DNA of 58,727 nt from Prosthecobacter sp. (lineage in GTDB: Bacteria; Verrucomicrobiota; Verrucomicrobiia; Verrucomicrobiales; Verrucomicrobiaceae). The position numbers and the translations under genes are program-made. The notes beneath the pieces are model-generated. The model was not told the origin of the DNA. It saw nothing but the letters and a program-made list of their open reading frames with translations, and did not search any database. Positions 34,948 to 42,122 of this stretch are shown piece after piece (within the stretch, counting starts at the first letter, position 1; every line of letters begins with the position of its first letter). The DNA lies in NCBI GenBank assembly GCA_017853885.1, contig JAFMIR010000025.1, positions 1 through 58,727 of the forward strand, written 5' to 3'.

Positions 34948-36353
34948 CCTCTCTGCTTCACCAAACTCGCCGTCATTTTTTCAGCCGTTGCGGCATCGGT
35001 GTGGGTTCCATGGCACTCGGATCGCTGATGGCGCGTGATGCGGCGTTGGCGCCAAAGAAGACGCATTTCCGCGCAAAGGCAAAAAACGTTATTTTCCTCT
35101 TCATGGCGGGCGGTCCCTCGCAGTTGGAGCTTTTTGAACACAAACCTTTGCTCACCAAGCTCAACGGGAAACCGATTCCCGAGAGTTACACCAAGGGGAA
35201 ACGCTTCGCCTTCATGGACAGCAGCCATCGTAGCGATCTGCTGGGACCCAAAATTGGCTTTAAGCAGCACGGCCAGTCCGGCGCTTGGGTGAGCGATTAC
35301 TTGCCGCATACGGCGAAGATTGTCGATGACATCAGCATTGTCACCACCTGTAAGACAGAGCTTTTCAATCATGCGCCTGCGAAGCTCTACATGAACACTG
35401 GCAGTGGTCTGTTTGGGCGTCCAAGCATGGGGGCCTGGGTCACCTATGGCCTCGGCAGCGAGTGTGATGACCTGCCGGGCTTTGTCGTGCTGCAAAGTGG
35501 TCCGCGTGGTCCGCGTGGAGGCTCGGTACTTTGGGGTAGCGGCGTGCTGCCGACGACTTATCAGGGCGTGCCGCTGCGCAGCCAAGGCGACCCGATCGTG
35601 AACCTCTCCACGCCCGATGCCATCAGCGCCGCGCAGCAGCGGCAGGTGGTGGATGCCGTGCGGCGGCTGAACATGAAGCGCCTTGTCGAAACCGGAGATC
35701 AGGAGATCAGCACACGCATCAATGCCTATGAAATGGCCTACCGGATGCAAACTAGCGCCCCTGAGCTGATGGATACCAGCAGTGAATCACAGGCCACACT
35801 CGACCTCTATGGCATCAAGGATCCGAAGGAGCGCAGCTTTGCGCGGAACTGCCTGTTGGCTAGACGCCTCGTGGAACGTGGTGTGCGCTTCGTGCAGTTG
35901 TATGACACCAACTGGGACCACCACGGCGGTCCCACGGAGAACCTCGAGAAACATATGCCGGAAAAATGTCGGGATGTGGACCAGGCCAGTGCGGCTTTGG
36001 TGAAGGACCTCAAGCAGCGAGGCCTGCTAGATGACACGATCGTGATCTGGGGCGGTGAGTTTGGCCGTACGCCGATGGGCGAGGTGCGTGAGTCCACCGG
36101 CCGAAATCACCACATCGATGCATTCAGCATGTGGTTCGCCGGCGGTGGCTTCAAAGGCGGTGTCGTTCACGGCCAGACGGACGAGTTCGGTTTCGGGGCC
36201 GTCGAAAATCCGGCCCACGTTCATGACATTCACGCGACGATCCTTCACCAGCTCGGCTTGGATCATGAAAAACTCACCTTCCGCTCTCAAGGCCTCGACT
36301 TCCGCCTCACTGGCGTAGATCCTGCGAAGGTGATCAAACCGATTTTGGTGTGA
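34944..36353 (+). CDS. DUF1501 exported protein (sulfatase-like fold)
   Basis: The protein has 469 residues. Its ATG overlaps the stop of the DUF1080 gene as ATGA. A twin-arginine leader (TRRHFFSRCGIGVGSMALGS) indicates Tat export. The DUF1501 domain shows NVIFLFMAGGPSQLELFEHK, the FGRPSMGAWVTYGLGSE segment, NWDHHGGPTENLEKHMPEK, VIWGGEFGRTP and GRNHHIDAFSMWFAGGG. The family is related to the alkaline phosphatase/sulfatase fold, and metal-type Asp and His residues are visible, but I see no confirmed nucleophile. DUF1501 genes regularly follow DUF1549/DUF1553 genes in PVC bacteria, as here; the joint function is unknown. Confidence 0.92.
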   Translation: MTSLLHQTRRHFFSRCGIGVGSMALGSLMARDAALAPKKTHFRAKAKNVIFLFMAGGPSQLELFEHKPLLTKLNGKPIPESYTKGKRFAFMDSSHRSDLLGPKIGFKQHGQSGAWVSDYLPHTAKIVDDISIVTTCKTELFNHAPAKLYMNTGSGLFGRPSMGAWVTYGLGSECDDLPGFVVLQSGPRGPRGGSVLWGSGVLPTTYQGVPLRSQGDPIVNLSTPDAISAAQQRQVVDAVRRLNMKRLVETGDQEISTRINAYEMAYRMQTSAPELMDTSSESQATLDLYGIKDPKERSFARNCLLARRLVERGVRFVQLYDTNWDHHGGPTENLEKHMPEKCRDVDQASAALVKDLKQRGLLDDTIVIWGGEFGRTPMGEVRESTGRNHHIDAFSMWFAGGGFKGGVVHGQTDEFGFGAVENPAHVHDIHATILHQLGLDHEKLTFRSQGLDFRLTGVDPAKVIKPILV

Positions 36354-36360
36354 TGAGTGA

Positions 36361-36380
36361 TGCGGGTACTCCTGCCCGCA
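36361..36380. terminator. Stem-loop after the DUF1501 gene
   Basis: TGCGGG (36361-36366) and CCCGCA (36375-36380) form a 6-bp GC-rich stem with an 8-nt loop, eight bases after the DUF1501 stop and between convergent genes. Only a short CTGTT follows, so it is at best a weak terminator. Confidence 0.4.
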
Positions 36381-36407
36381 CTGTTATCGACAAGCTCATT
36401 CTCGAAC

Positions 36408-37463
36408 TCATGCATTCGCTTTCAGCCAAGTGAAGCTGCGTTCGCACTCGGCTTTTTGGTAAGCAATCTCGGCGTCTTTTTTGCCCGGACCGTCGGGGGC
36501 TTTGAAGCTTTCGATCTTTTTGCCTTTCTTCGCGAGGTCGAGCCAGGCTTTGTACATTTCGCTGTCGCGGTGGCCGGGGAAGATGGTCCAGAAGTCGTCC
36601 TTGGTGACCTCAAACGGGCGCGCGAAGCCAGAGATGGTTTCGACTTGAAGCGGCACGCCGGGCGCGAGCTCGGTGAAGCGTTTGGCGTAGGCTTTGAAGT
36701 CGATGAGTCCTTCGCCGATGGCAGTCCACTGGACATTGATGACACCATTTTCGCTTTCCCATAGCATGCTGTCACGTACGCTTGAACAGATTGTGACAGG
36801 GCCGAGCACTTCGAGATGCTTCATCGGCTCCTCGAGCGCCCACACAGCATTGCCGGGGTCGATATTTGCTCCAACGTAGCCTTTGCCTGCGGTCTCGATG
36901 AGTTCGCGCAGTTCGCTGGATTGCATGTCACCTGCATGATTCTCGATGGCAATCTTGATGCCCTCGGCCTCGGCGCGGCTCTGATTGGCCTTGATGGATT
37001 CGATCGTTTTTTCAATGTGCTTGGCAATGCCGCCATCACTGTGCCGATCTTTCTGATTGCCGAGGTAGCAGCGAGCCACTGGTGATCCGAGTGTCTTGGC
37101 GATTTGGATGGTAAGCGCGAGGTGATCGGCACCGGTGCCATTCGCAGGTTTCCATGTGTTCGAACTTTCACACACGCTGCCAGTGCCGACATAAATCTTG
37201 ATACCGAGGCGGTCCGCCTGCTCTTTAAGCCCCTTTAAGTAGGCATCTTCAAAGCTGTCGAACACGACCAATTCCGAAAGGAAGATGGTGTCGAGCTTCA
37301 ACGAGGCGGCGTAGTCGATGTACTGCGCGGCTTTCCAGCCGGTGGCGCGAACGGAGAAGTGATCGAGACCCATGCGAAGTTTTCCGCCTTGGGTGGCGGC
37401 TTTGGAAAGAGAGCAGGCTGCAGCTGTGGCCAAGGTAGAGGCGAGGAAGGAGCGGCGTTTCAT
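36408..37463 (-). CDS. Exported sugar isomerase/epimerase-like TIM barrel
   Basis: The protein has 351 residues with an MKRRSFLASTLATAAACS leader (twin arginine, Tat-type). The xylose-isomerase-like TIM barrel follows. Metal-binding positions include Glu in IKIAIENHAGDMQ, Asp in VGANIDPGNAV, the IGEGLIDFKAYAKRF segment and Glu in LQVETISGFARP. It differs clearly from the other exported TIM barrel at 20660 and is about 55 residues longer. Related PVC proteins are annotated as sugar phosphate isomerases, but phosphorylated substrates are unlikely outside the cytoplasm. It is convergent with the DUF1501 operon. A role in keto-sugar epimerisation is inference from context. Confidence 0.85.
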   Translation of the reverse strand: MKRRSFLASTLATAAACSLSKAATQGGKLRMGLDHFSVRATGWKAAQYIDYAASLKLDTIFLSELVVFDSFEDAYLKGLKEQADRLGIKIYVGTGSVCESSNTWKPANGTGADHLALTIQIAKTLGSPVARCYLGNQKDRHSDGGIAKHIEKTIESIKANQSRAEAEGIKIAIENHAGDMQSSELRELIETAGKGYVGANIDPGNAVWALEEPMKHLEVLGPVTICSSVRDSMLWESENGVINVQWTAIGEGLIDFKAYAKRFTELAPGVPLQVETISGFARPFEVTKDDFWTIFPGHRDSEMYKAWLDLAKKGKKIESFKAPDGPGKKDAEIAYQKAECERSFTWLKANA

Positions 37464-37510
37464 GAGAGGCGAATGCTAGAGAAGGGGAAAAGGACGAAAA
37501 GCAGAAAATG

Positions 37511-37540
37511 AAAAGGACCGCTTTGAGGCGGTCCTTTCCT
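37511..37540 (-). terminator. Terminator between two - strand genes
   Basis: AAAGGACCGC (37512-37521) and GCGGTCCTTT (37528-37537) form a perfect 10-bp stem with a 6-nt loop. Read on the - strand, the stem is followed by a T-rich stretch (TTTTCATTTTC). It lies 28 bases after the stop of the lysine-rich protein gene and should end its transcript before the isomerase gene. On the + strand the structure also has T residues in its 3' arm. Confidence 0.85.
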
Positions 37541-37564
37541 AAAAGGTTCTTATTTATCACCAGA

Positions 37565-38218
37565 TCAGCGTATGATGATCTTCACAGCTCCCTGACCCTG
37601 TCGGTTGTCATCAGAGGATACGATGATCTGGGCGAGGTGGTGACCGCTGCGCCAAGGGGCATTGTTGATGGGCTTGACTTGAATGAGGTAGGCTCCGGTG
37701 CCGACATTGCGGAAGGAGGTTATGTTATTGCTGAAAGGAGCCTGCTGACCTGGCACCTCAAAGTATTCCATCAGGCTGAAGTTGTCCTTGGAGAGGTCGG
37801 TCACTGGCCAGCCACCACTGCTCACTAGCACTAGGATATTCGCAGGATGTGTGTTGCCATTGGTTGCGGCGCCGGCGGCGGCCTGAGTGGAAACGGTCAG
37901 CGCGGTGCCTACGGGAGCGGAGCCTTTGGTTTGGGGCAGTTTCAGATCAGGGGTGTGCGTGGGTGCCGTGATGGAGGCAGGCGTTTCGAAAACGGGTTTG
38001 AAAACTGGAGTGGGCTCAGGTTTTTTTGCCGGGGTTGGGACGGTGGTTGGCTTTGCAGCGGGTTTGGAGACCGTTTTTGTGGCAGGCTTGGCGGATGGCT
38101 TTTTGTTAAAAGCGGTTTTTTTGGCCGGAGGTTTCTTCGAAGGCGCTGCTTTTTTGGCGGCAGGTTTCGCAGTGGTTTTTTTCGCTGGTGCCTTCTTGGG
38201 TGCTGGTTTCTTGGCCAT
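37565..38218 (-). CDS. Lys/Ala/Pro-rich histone-H1-like protein with C-terminal domain
   Basis: The protein has 217 residues. Residues 1-70 are low-complexity and very basic, with repeats of the type PAKK and KPAAK (MAKKPAPKKAPAKKTTAKPA at the start), as in histone H1 tails and the Hc1/Hc2 proteins of Chlamydia. Residues about 75-125 are a Pro/Thr/Ala linker. The C-terminal part (about 128-217) looks folded, with alternating beta-like segments (ILVLVSSGGWPVTDLSKDNF, GAYLIQVKPINN, HLAQIIVSSDDN). I recognise no family for it. No signal peptide is present, so DNA or RNA binding in the cytoplasm is the natural guess. A strong terminator follows the gene, which stands alone. Confidence 0.8.
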   Translation of the reverse strand: MAKKPAPKKAPAKKTTAKPAAKKAAPSKKPPAKKTAFNKKPSAKPATKTVSKPAAKPTTVPTPAKKPEPTPVFKPVFETPASITAPTHTPDLKLPQTKGSAPVGTALTVSTQAAAGAATNGNTHPANILVLVSSGGWPVTDLSKDNFSLMEYFEVPGQQAPFSNNITSFRNVGTGAYLIQVKPINNAPWRSGHHLAQIIVSSDDNRQGQGAVKIIIR

Positions 38219-38481
38219 GGTCGGTGGTAGTATGGATGGTTAAATTCTACATTTTTCGAAAAACTAACAAGATTTCATCTAGCCTGTCGAGATTCCTCTT
38301 CGAAGAAAAATGAGGATAACCCAGCTTGAAGCTCCGAAAATCAAGCTTTTCCGGGTGTTGGCGAGTCAGTCTGGGAGAACAGGATGGGCTTATTTCGGTT
38401 TCGACTGATGTTCGATCTACCTAAGTCACCTGGTGATCGGTTCAGAAATCTTAGGTCCAAATACAATGCCTCAAATATGTT

Positions 38482-38497
38482 CAAATGAACTCATTTG
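38482..38497. promoter_or_regulatory. Palindrome, possible operator of the dcw cluster
   Basis: CAAATGA and TCATTTG are perfect 7-bp inverted arms separated by 2 bp (AC). The site is 37 bp upstream of the promoter candidate and about 150 bp before the rsmH start. Size and spacing fit a dimeric regulator site. No regulator is known; chance cannot be excluded in AT-rich DNA. Confidence 0.4.
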
Positions 38498-38533
38498 CGA
38501 TCTTGGTGGCTACGAAAATTCTCAAAACGAACA

Positions 38534-38563
38534 TTGCAAAGACTCAAGAAAGTAGATTATAAG
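38534..38563 (+). promoter_or_regulatory. Candidate sigma-70 promoter for rsmH and the dcw cluster
   Basis: TTGCAA (38534-38539, four of six consensus bases) and TATAAG (38558-38563, five of six) are separated by 18 bp. It is the best match I see in the AT-rich region and would give a leader of roughly 75 bases. This is a by-eye match only. Confidence 0.35.
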
Positions 38564-38590
38564 CATTAATTAAATTTTAAGCTCATTCGT

Positions 38591-38637
38591 GTGGTTTCCA
38601 AGCATCAGGCTTTGTCGCCTAACTAGCCACATTTTTT
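38591..38637 (+). promoter_or_regulatory. Terminator-like hairpin in the leader of the dcw cluster
   Basis: GTGGTT (38591-38596) can pair with AGCCAC (38625-38630, one G-T pair), and AGGC pairs with GCCT inside it (38607-38610 and 38617-38620). Six T residues follow at 38632-38637, just before the rsmH ATG at 38647. As an intrinsic terminator it would block the operon unless conditional, so an attenuator is possible. The interior of the stem is unpaired, which makes it moderate at best. Confidence 0.35.
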
Positions 38638-38646
38638 GTTCCTTTC

Positions 38647-39846
38647 ATGCACTCTGCTGTTTTTGCCTCGCCATATTCTTTCACCGCTGATTTCCGAGTG
38701 GTGAAAGAGAGTGCTCTGGAGGTCATCAAAAAAGCGATGTTAGGTGGGGTGAGTGAACTTTTTCAAGTCGGTGGCTGGCCTTGGTTCGGTGCCGACGCAG
38801 ATGCGATGGATGGGTGTGCTCCAAGCCGCCTTGGTCTCGGAGAGGTTCGTTTCTCCGGGAGTGGTTCTGGAGGTCCTTTGTTGCCTGACGGTGCGGATGG
38901 AGTTGGGCTCGGGCAGAGGAATCTTCCTTTCTATCATCTGCCTGTGTTGCTAGCCGAGACCTTGGAGGCTCTCCAGCCAGCTCCTGGTAAACTTTTTTTC
39001 GATGGCACTCTTGGTGGTGGAGGTCACACCGAGGCATTGTTGCAAAGAGGAGCCCGTGTGGTGGCCATGGATCAGGACCAGCAGGCACTCGCCTATGCCA
39101 AGGAGCGATTGAAAAGCTACTCTGACCGTTTTTGTGCCCTTCGCGGTAATTTTCGATACTTTCCGCAGATCGTTGAAGAAGCTGGACTCTCTGGCTTTGA
39201 TGGAATGCTTGTCGATATTGGCGTTTCGAGTCATCAACTCGATGACGCAACCCGCGGTTTCTCTTTCAACAAGGAGGCCCCACTCGACATGCGGATGAAC
39301 ACGGATGCGGATCAAAGGGCCTCTGATTTGATCAACACTGCCGCTGAACAGGAACTTGCTCGTATCTTTTTTGAATATGGTGAGGAGCCGAACGCCCGCC
39401 GAATCGCCCGCGCGATCGTGAAAGCCCGCGCTTCCCGCCTGATTCAAACGACCACGCAGCTCGCGGATATCGTCGCTGCTGTCTCACCAAAGCGTGGCAA
39501 ACGCCACCCAGCTACGCTTGTGTTTCAAGCGCTGCGCATCGCCATCAATGATGAGCTTGCTGCGTTGCGCGACTTTCTGGCCGCCGCGCCTCAGTGGCTG
39601 AAACCCGGTGGACGGCTCGTCGTGATTACCTTCCACTCGCTGGAGGATCGCATCGTCAAGCAGGGGTTTGCCCATCTTTCCATGCCGGAACTCGACCGCC
39701 CTGAGTGGCCCGCGCCGCGTCCGAATCCGGATTGCGTGCTCAAAGTGATCACGCGCAAGCCTATAGAGGCTTCTCAGGGTGAGATTGAAATCAATCCCCG
39801 TGCCCGCAGTGCCCGGCTGCGTGTCGCTGAACGTCTCCTGTCATGA
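38647..39846 (+). CDS. rsmH: 16S rRNA m4C1402 methyltransferase RsmH (MraW)
   Basis: The protein has 399 residues as opened at the ATG at 38647. From about residue 94 on (FYHLPVLLAETLEAL) it is a normal RsmH of about 306 residues: the SAM motif FDGTLGGGGHTEALL, MDQDQQALAYA, then GVSSHQLDDATRGFSF and PLDMRMN, a helical insertion domain and the C-terminal VITFHSLEDRIVK and NPRARSARLRVAE. It N4-methylates C1402 in the ribosomal P site. The first ~93 residues are an unusual extension, rich in Gly. No start codon with a Shine-Dalgarno sequence is evident; ATG at 38737 or 38806 are alternative starts. It is the first gene of the dcw cluster. Confidence 0.93.
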   Translation: MHSAVFASPYSFTADFRVVKESALEVIKKAMLGGVSELFQVGGWPWFGADADAMDGCAPSRLGLGEVRFSGSGSGGPLLPDGADGVGLGQRNLPFYHLPVLLAETLEALQPAPGKLFFDGTLGGGGHTEALLQRGARVVAMDQDQQALAYAKERLKSYSDRFCALRGNFRYFPQIVEEAGLSGFDGMLVDIGVSSHQLDDATRGFSFNKEAPLDMRMNTDADQRASDLINTAAEQELARIFFEYGEEPNARRIARAIVKARASRLIQTTTQLADIVAAVSPKRGKRHPATLVFQALRIAINDELAALRDFLAAAPQWLKPGGRLVVITFHSLEDRIVKQGFAHLSMPELDRPEWPAPRPNPDCVLKVITRKPIEASQGEIEINPRARSARLRVAERLLS

Positions 39847-40256
39847 AGGCCCGCCGCTCCACCCGCTATCGAAATCAGCTCAGCCTGACCGCGATTGTCG
39901 TGATCATGGTGGTTGTGGTTTCGCTCGCCCTCGCGGGGCTTGGCATCGTGGTGGGCAAGAACCGCGTTAGAGCCCTAGGTGAAGAGCAGCGAAGAATGGA
40001 AGATGAAATTCGTCTGCTGCGCACGGAGATCGACAAACTCTCACAGTTCAAGGAGAAGGTTTTCGCCTCACAGCGAGTGCAGCCACGTCTGACAAAAATC
40101 GCCACGATGCTCCGCCCTCTCGATGAAGGCCGAATTCTTGTTGTTCCTGCCGGCGCGCCTCTGCGTGCAGATCTCGATTTGAGCACAGATGAACCCCTGG
40201 TCCCCGCCGCGATCCCGGTCGCAAGCGCCCTTGCACAAAATACGAAAGAACCTTGA
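39843..40256 (+). CDS. FtsL-like small bitopic division protein
   Basis: The protein has 137 residues and its ATG overlaps the rsmH stop (ATGA). A short basic N-terminus (MKARRSTRYRNQ) is followed by a membrane span (about 14-38, SLTAIVVIMVVVVSLALAGL). A coiled coil comes next (about 43-75, VRALGEEQRRMEDEIRLLRT) and a Pro/Ala-rich tail. This is the layout of FtsL, which joins FtsB and FtsQ at the division site and helps to activate FtsW/FtsI. FtsL is too variable to identify by sequence alone; position between rsmH and ftsI is the main argument. Confidence 0.78.
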   Translation: MKARRSTRYRNQLSLTAIVVIMVVVVSLALAGLGIVVGKNRVRALGEEQRRMEDEIRLLRTEIDKLSQFKEKVFASQRVQPRLTKIATMLRPLDEGRILVVPAGAPLRADLDLSTDEPLVPAAIPVASALAQNTKEP

Positions 40257-42121
40257 GCCAGCCCTTGCCAAACCACATTCAGCTCCGTCGCGACCGCCCG
40301 TTGTGCCGCCGCATGATAGTGTTGTTGTTTGTGCTTCTGGCGGGCTATTCCATCGTCACTTGGAAGCTCTCTCTCATTCAAATCAAAGAGTCCCCGCGCC
40401 TCGCCGCCCTTGCTGCACAGAAATATCAGCGCCACATCATCCTCCCAGCTCATCGCGGCACAATCCGTGACTGCAATGACGAATTTCTCGCCTTTGACGA
40501 GTCGTTCAGTGAGCTCTACACAGACCGCGCTCATCTGCGGGAGATTGTCACCGTGCGTCATCGTCTCGCCAAGCTGCGCGGCGTAAAGGCGATCGAGATC
40601 CGTGAGAGCATGACGGATGCCGAAACGCTCTCCGCTTACCACGATCACATCGCCACTGCGCTTGCTCCGGCGCTCTCAATATCCAAGGATGAGATTCTTG
40701 CCAAGATCACCGCCGACAAAGGCGAGGTGGTCCTTGAAAAACTCATTGATGACGAGCGTGCGGATCGAATCACCGATGTGCTGCAAAAAGAGCGTCTGTT
40801 TGGGGTTTACCTGCGCCCTGTGGTTGAGCGCACCTTTCCAGCCAAGGATCGTTTCTCGTTGTTTATTGGTGATACAGATACCAAGGACAACCATGGGCTC
40901 TGGGGAGTCGAAAAACTCATGGATCGAGTGCTCTCCGGCGTGCCGGGTGAGCAGTTTGTTGAACGGGATCGTGCTGGAAACGAGCTGCCTGCGTATCGCG
41001 GCAAGTTCATCGAACCACGCAACGGACACGACATTCATCTCACCATCGACATGCAGCTCCAAGACATCGTTGAGGGTGTTTGTGAGCGCGAATGGAAATC
41101 TCATCAGGCTAAGCGCGTCGTGATTGTTGTGACAGATCCTTTTACCGGATCTATCTTAGCAGCTGTAGCACGTCCGCATCGCGACAGTGAAAAGCCCGAC
41201 GAGTCGACTTGGACCAACCACGTCTACGGCGGTCTCTACGAGCCCGGATCCACCTTCAAGATTGTCACCTTGGCCGCGGCTCTTGATTTAAGGAAAGTTA
41301 CACCTACTGAGATCATCGACTGCGAGGATTGGCATTGGTTTGAGCCAAAGCTCAAGGTGTGGATCAATGATGACGAGTCGAATGGTCGCCAGACCGTCAA
41401 GGGTGTGCTCGTCCACTCCAGCAACATCGGCACCTACAAGATCTTCAAGCGCATTGGTCGTGACTCGCTGTTGGACTATGCGCAACGGTTTGGTTTTGGC
41501 CGGCGAACTGGCGTTGGTCTAAGCGGGGAGCAGCCCGGGCTGCTACCCATGGGCAAATGGAGCAATCCTACGCAGAAAAATGTCTGTGTTGGCTACAATC
41601 TCAACACCACACCACTGCATGTGGCGCTGGCATATGGCGCTGTCGCAAATGGTGGCACCCTCATGCAGGCACGCATTGTGGATCGCATCACCACGCCTGA
41701 GGGTAGGGTAGAGCATGTGCCGCCGAAGCCTGTCGGCCAAGCCTGCAGCGCAGCCACCGCAGCGCATCTGCGTGACTTCTTGGAAGGTGTCGTGCTCGAA
41801 GGCACAGGGAAGCGTGCCTCACTCGCGCCGGAGATCCGCGTGGCGGGTAAGACAGGCACCTCGGTGCGTTATGACGACAAGCTCAATCGATACATTCCAA
41901 ACCACTACGTCACCTCCTTTGCCGGCTTTGCTCCGGTCGAGAAACCACGTGTGACGTGCGTCGTCATGCTGGATGACCCGGTGGCCAAAGACCACCACGA
42001 CATCCGCGGCGGGAAGGTTGCGAGCCCCATCTTCGCAGAGGTTGTGCGTGAGACGCTTCATCATCTCGCCACTCGCCACCAGAAAAGTATGAGCCTCGCG
42101 CAGAAAGGAGGGCAGCAATAA
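40253..42121 (+). CDS. ftsI: Septal peptidoglycan transpeptidase FtsI (PBP3)
   Basis: The protein has 622 residues. It starts at TTG whose bases overlap the previous stop (TTGA), which implies coupling; no better start exists before the membrane anchor (MIVLLFVLLAGYSIVTW, about 19-36). A dimerisation/pedestal domain follows. The transpeptidase domain has all three active-site motifs: Ser333-Thr-Phe-Lys336 (SxxK), Ser389-Ser-Asn391 (SxN) and Lys533-Thr-Gly535. It cross-links septal peptidoglycan together with FtsW. It lacks the PASTA domains of Gram-positive homologues. The gene lies between the ftsL-like gene and murE. Confidence 0.95.
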   Translation: MSQPLPNHIQLRRDRPLCRRMIVLLFVLLAGYSIVTWKLSLIQIKESPRLAALAAQKYQRHIILPAHRGTIRDCNDEFLAFDESFSELYTDRAHLREIVTVRHRLAKLRGVKAIEIRESMTDAETLSAYHDHIATALAPALSISKDEILAKITADKGEVVLEKLIDDERADRITDVLQKERLFGVYLRPVVERTFPAKDRFSLFIGDTDTKDNHGLWGVEKLMDRVLSGVPGEQFVERDRAGNELPAYRGKFIEPRNGHDIHLTIDMQLQDIVEGVCEREWKSHQAKRVVIVVTDPFTGSILAAVARPHRDSEKPDESTWTNHVYGGLYEPGSTFKIVTLAAALDLRKVTPTEIIDCEDWHWFEPKLKVWINDDESNGRQTVKGVLVHSSNIGTYKIFKRIGRDSLLDYAQRFGFGRRTGVGLSGEQPGLLPMGKWSNPTQKNVCVGYNLNTTPLHVALAYGAVANGGTLMQARIVDRITTPEGRVEHVPPKPVGQACSAATAAHLRDFLEGVVLEGTGKRASLAPEIRVAGKTGTSVRYDDKLNRYIPNHYVTSFAGFAPVEKPRVTCVVMLDDPVAKDHHDIRGGKVASPIFAEVVRETLHHLATRHQKSMSLAQKGGQQ

Positions 42122-42122
42122 C

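Larger units (their letters stand above)
38219..38646. other. AT-rich regulatory region before the dcw cluster
   Basis: This 428-bp stretch is markedly richer in A and T than its surroundings and holds no convincing gene. It separates the - strand lysine-rich protein gene from the + strand dcw cluster, so it should contain both promoters. It includes an inverted repeat AGCTTGA/TCAAGCT (38323-38329 and 38341-38347), the palindrome at 38482-38497, a promoter candidate at 38534-38563 and a terminator-like hairpin at 38591-38637. No mraZ gene, which commonly opens this cluster, is present. Confidence 0.6.

Noticed and set aside
38323..38347. AGCTTGA/TCAAGCT inverted repeat as a terminator for a + strand transcript
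   Set aside because: No + strand gene lies upstream, the stem is AT-rich with an 11-nt loop, and only four T residues follow.
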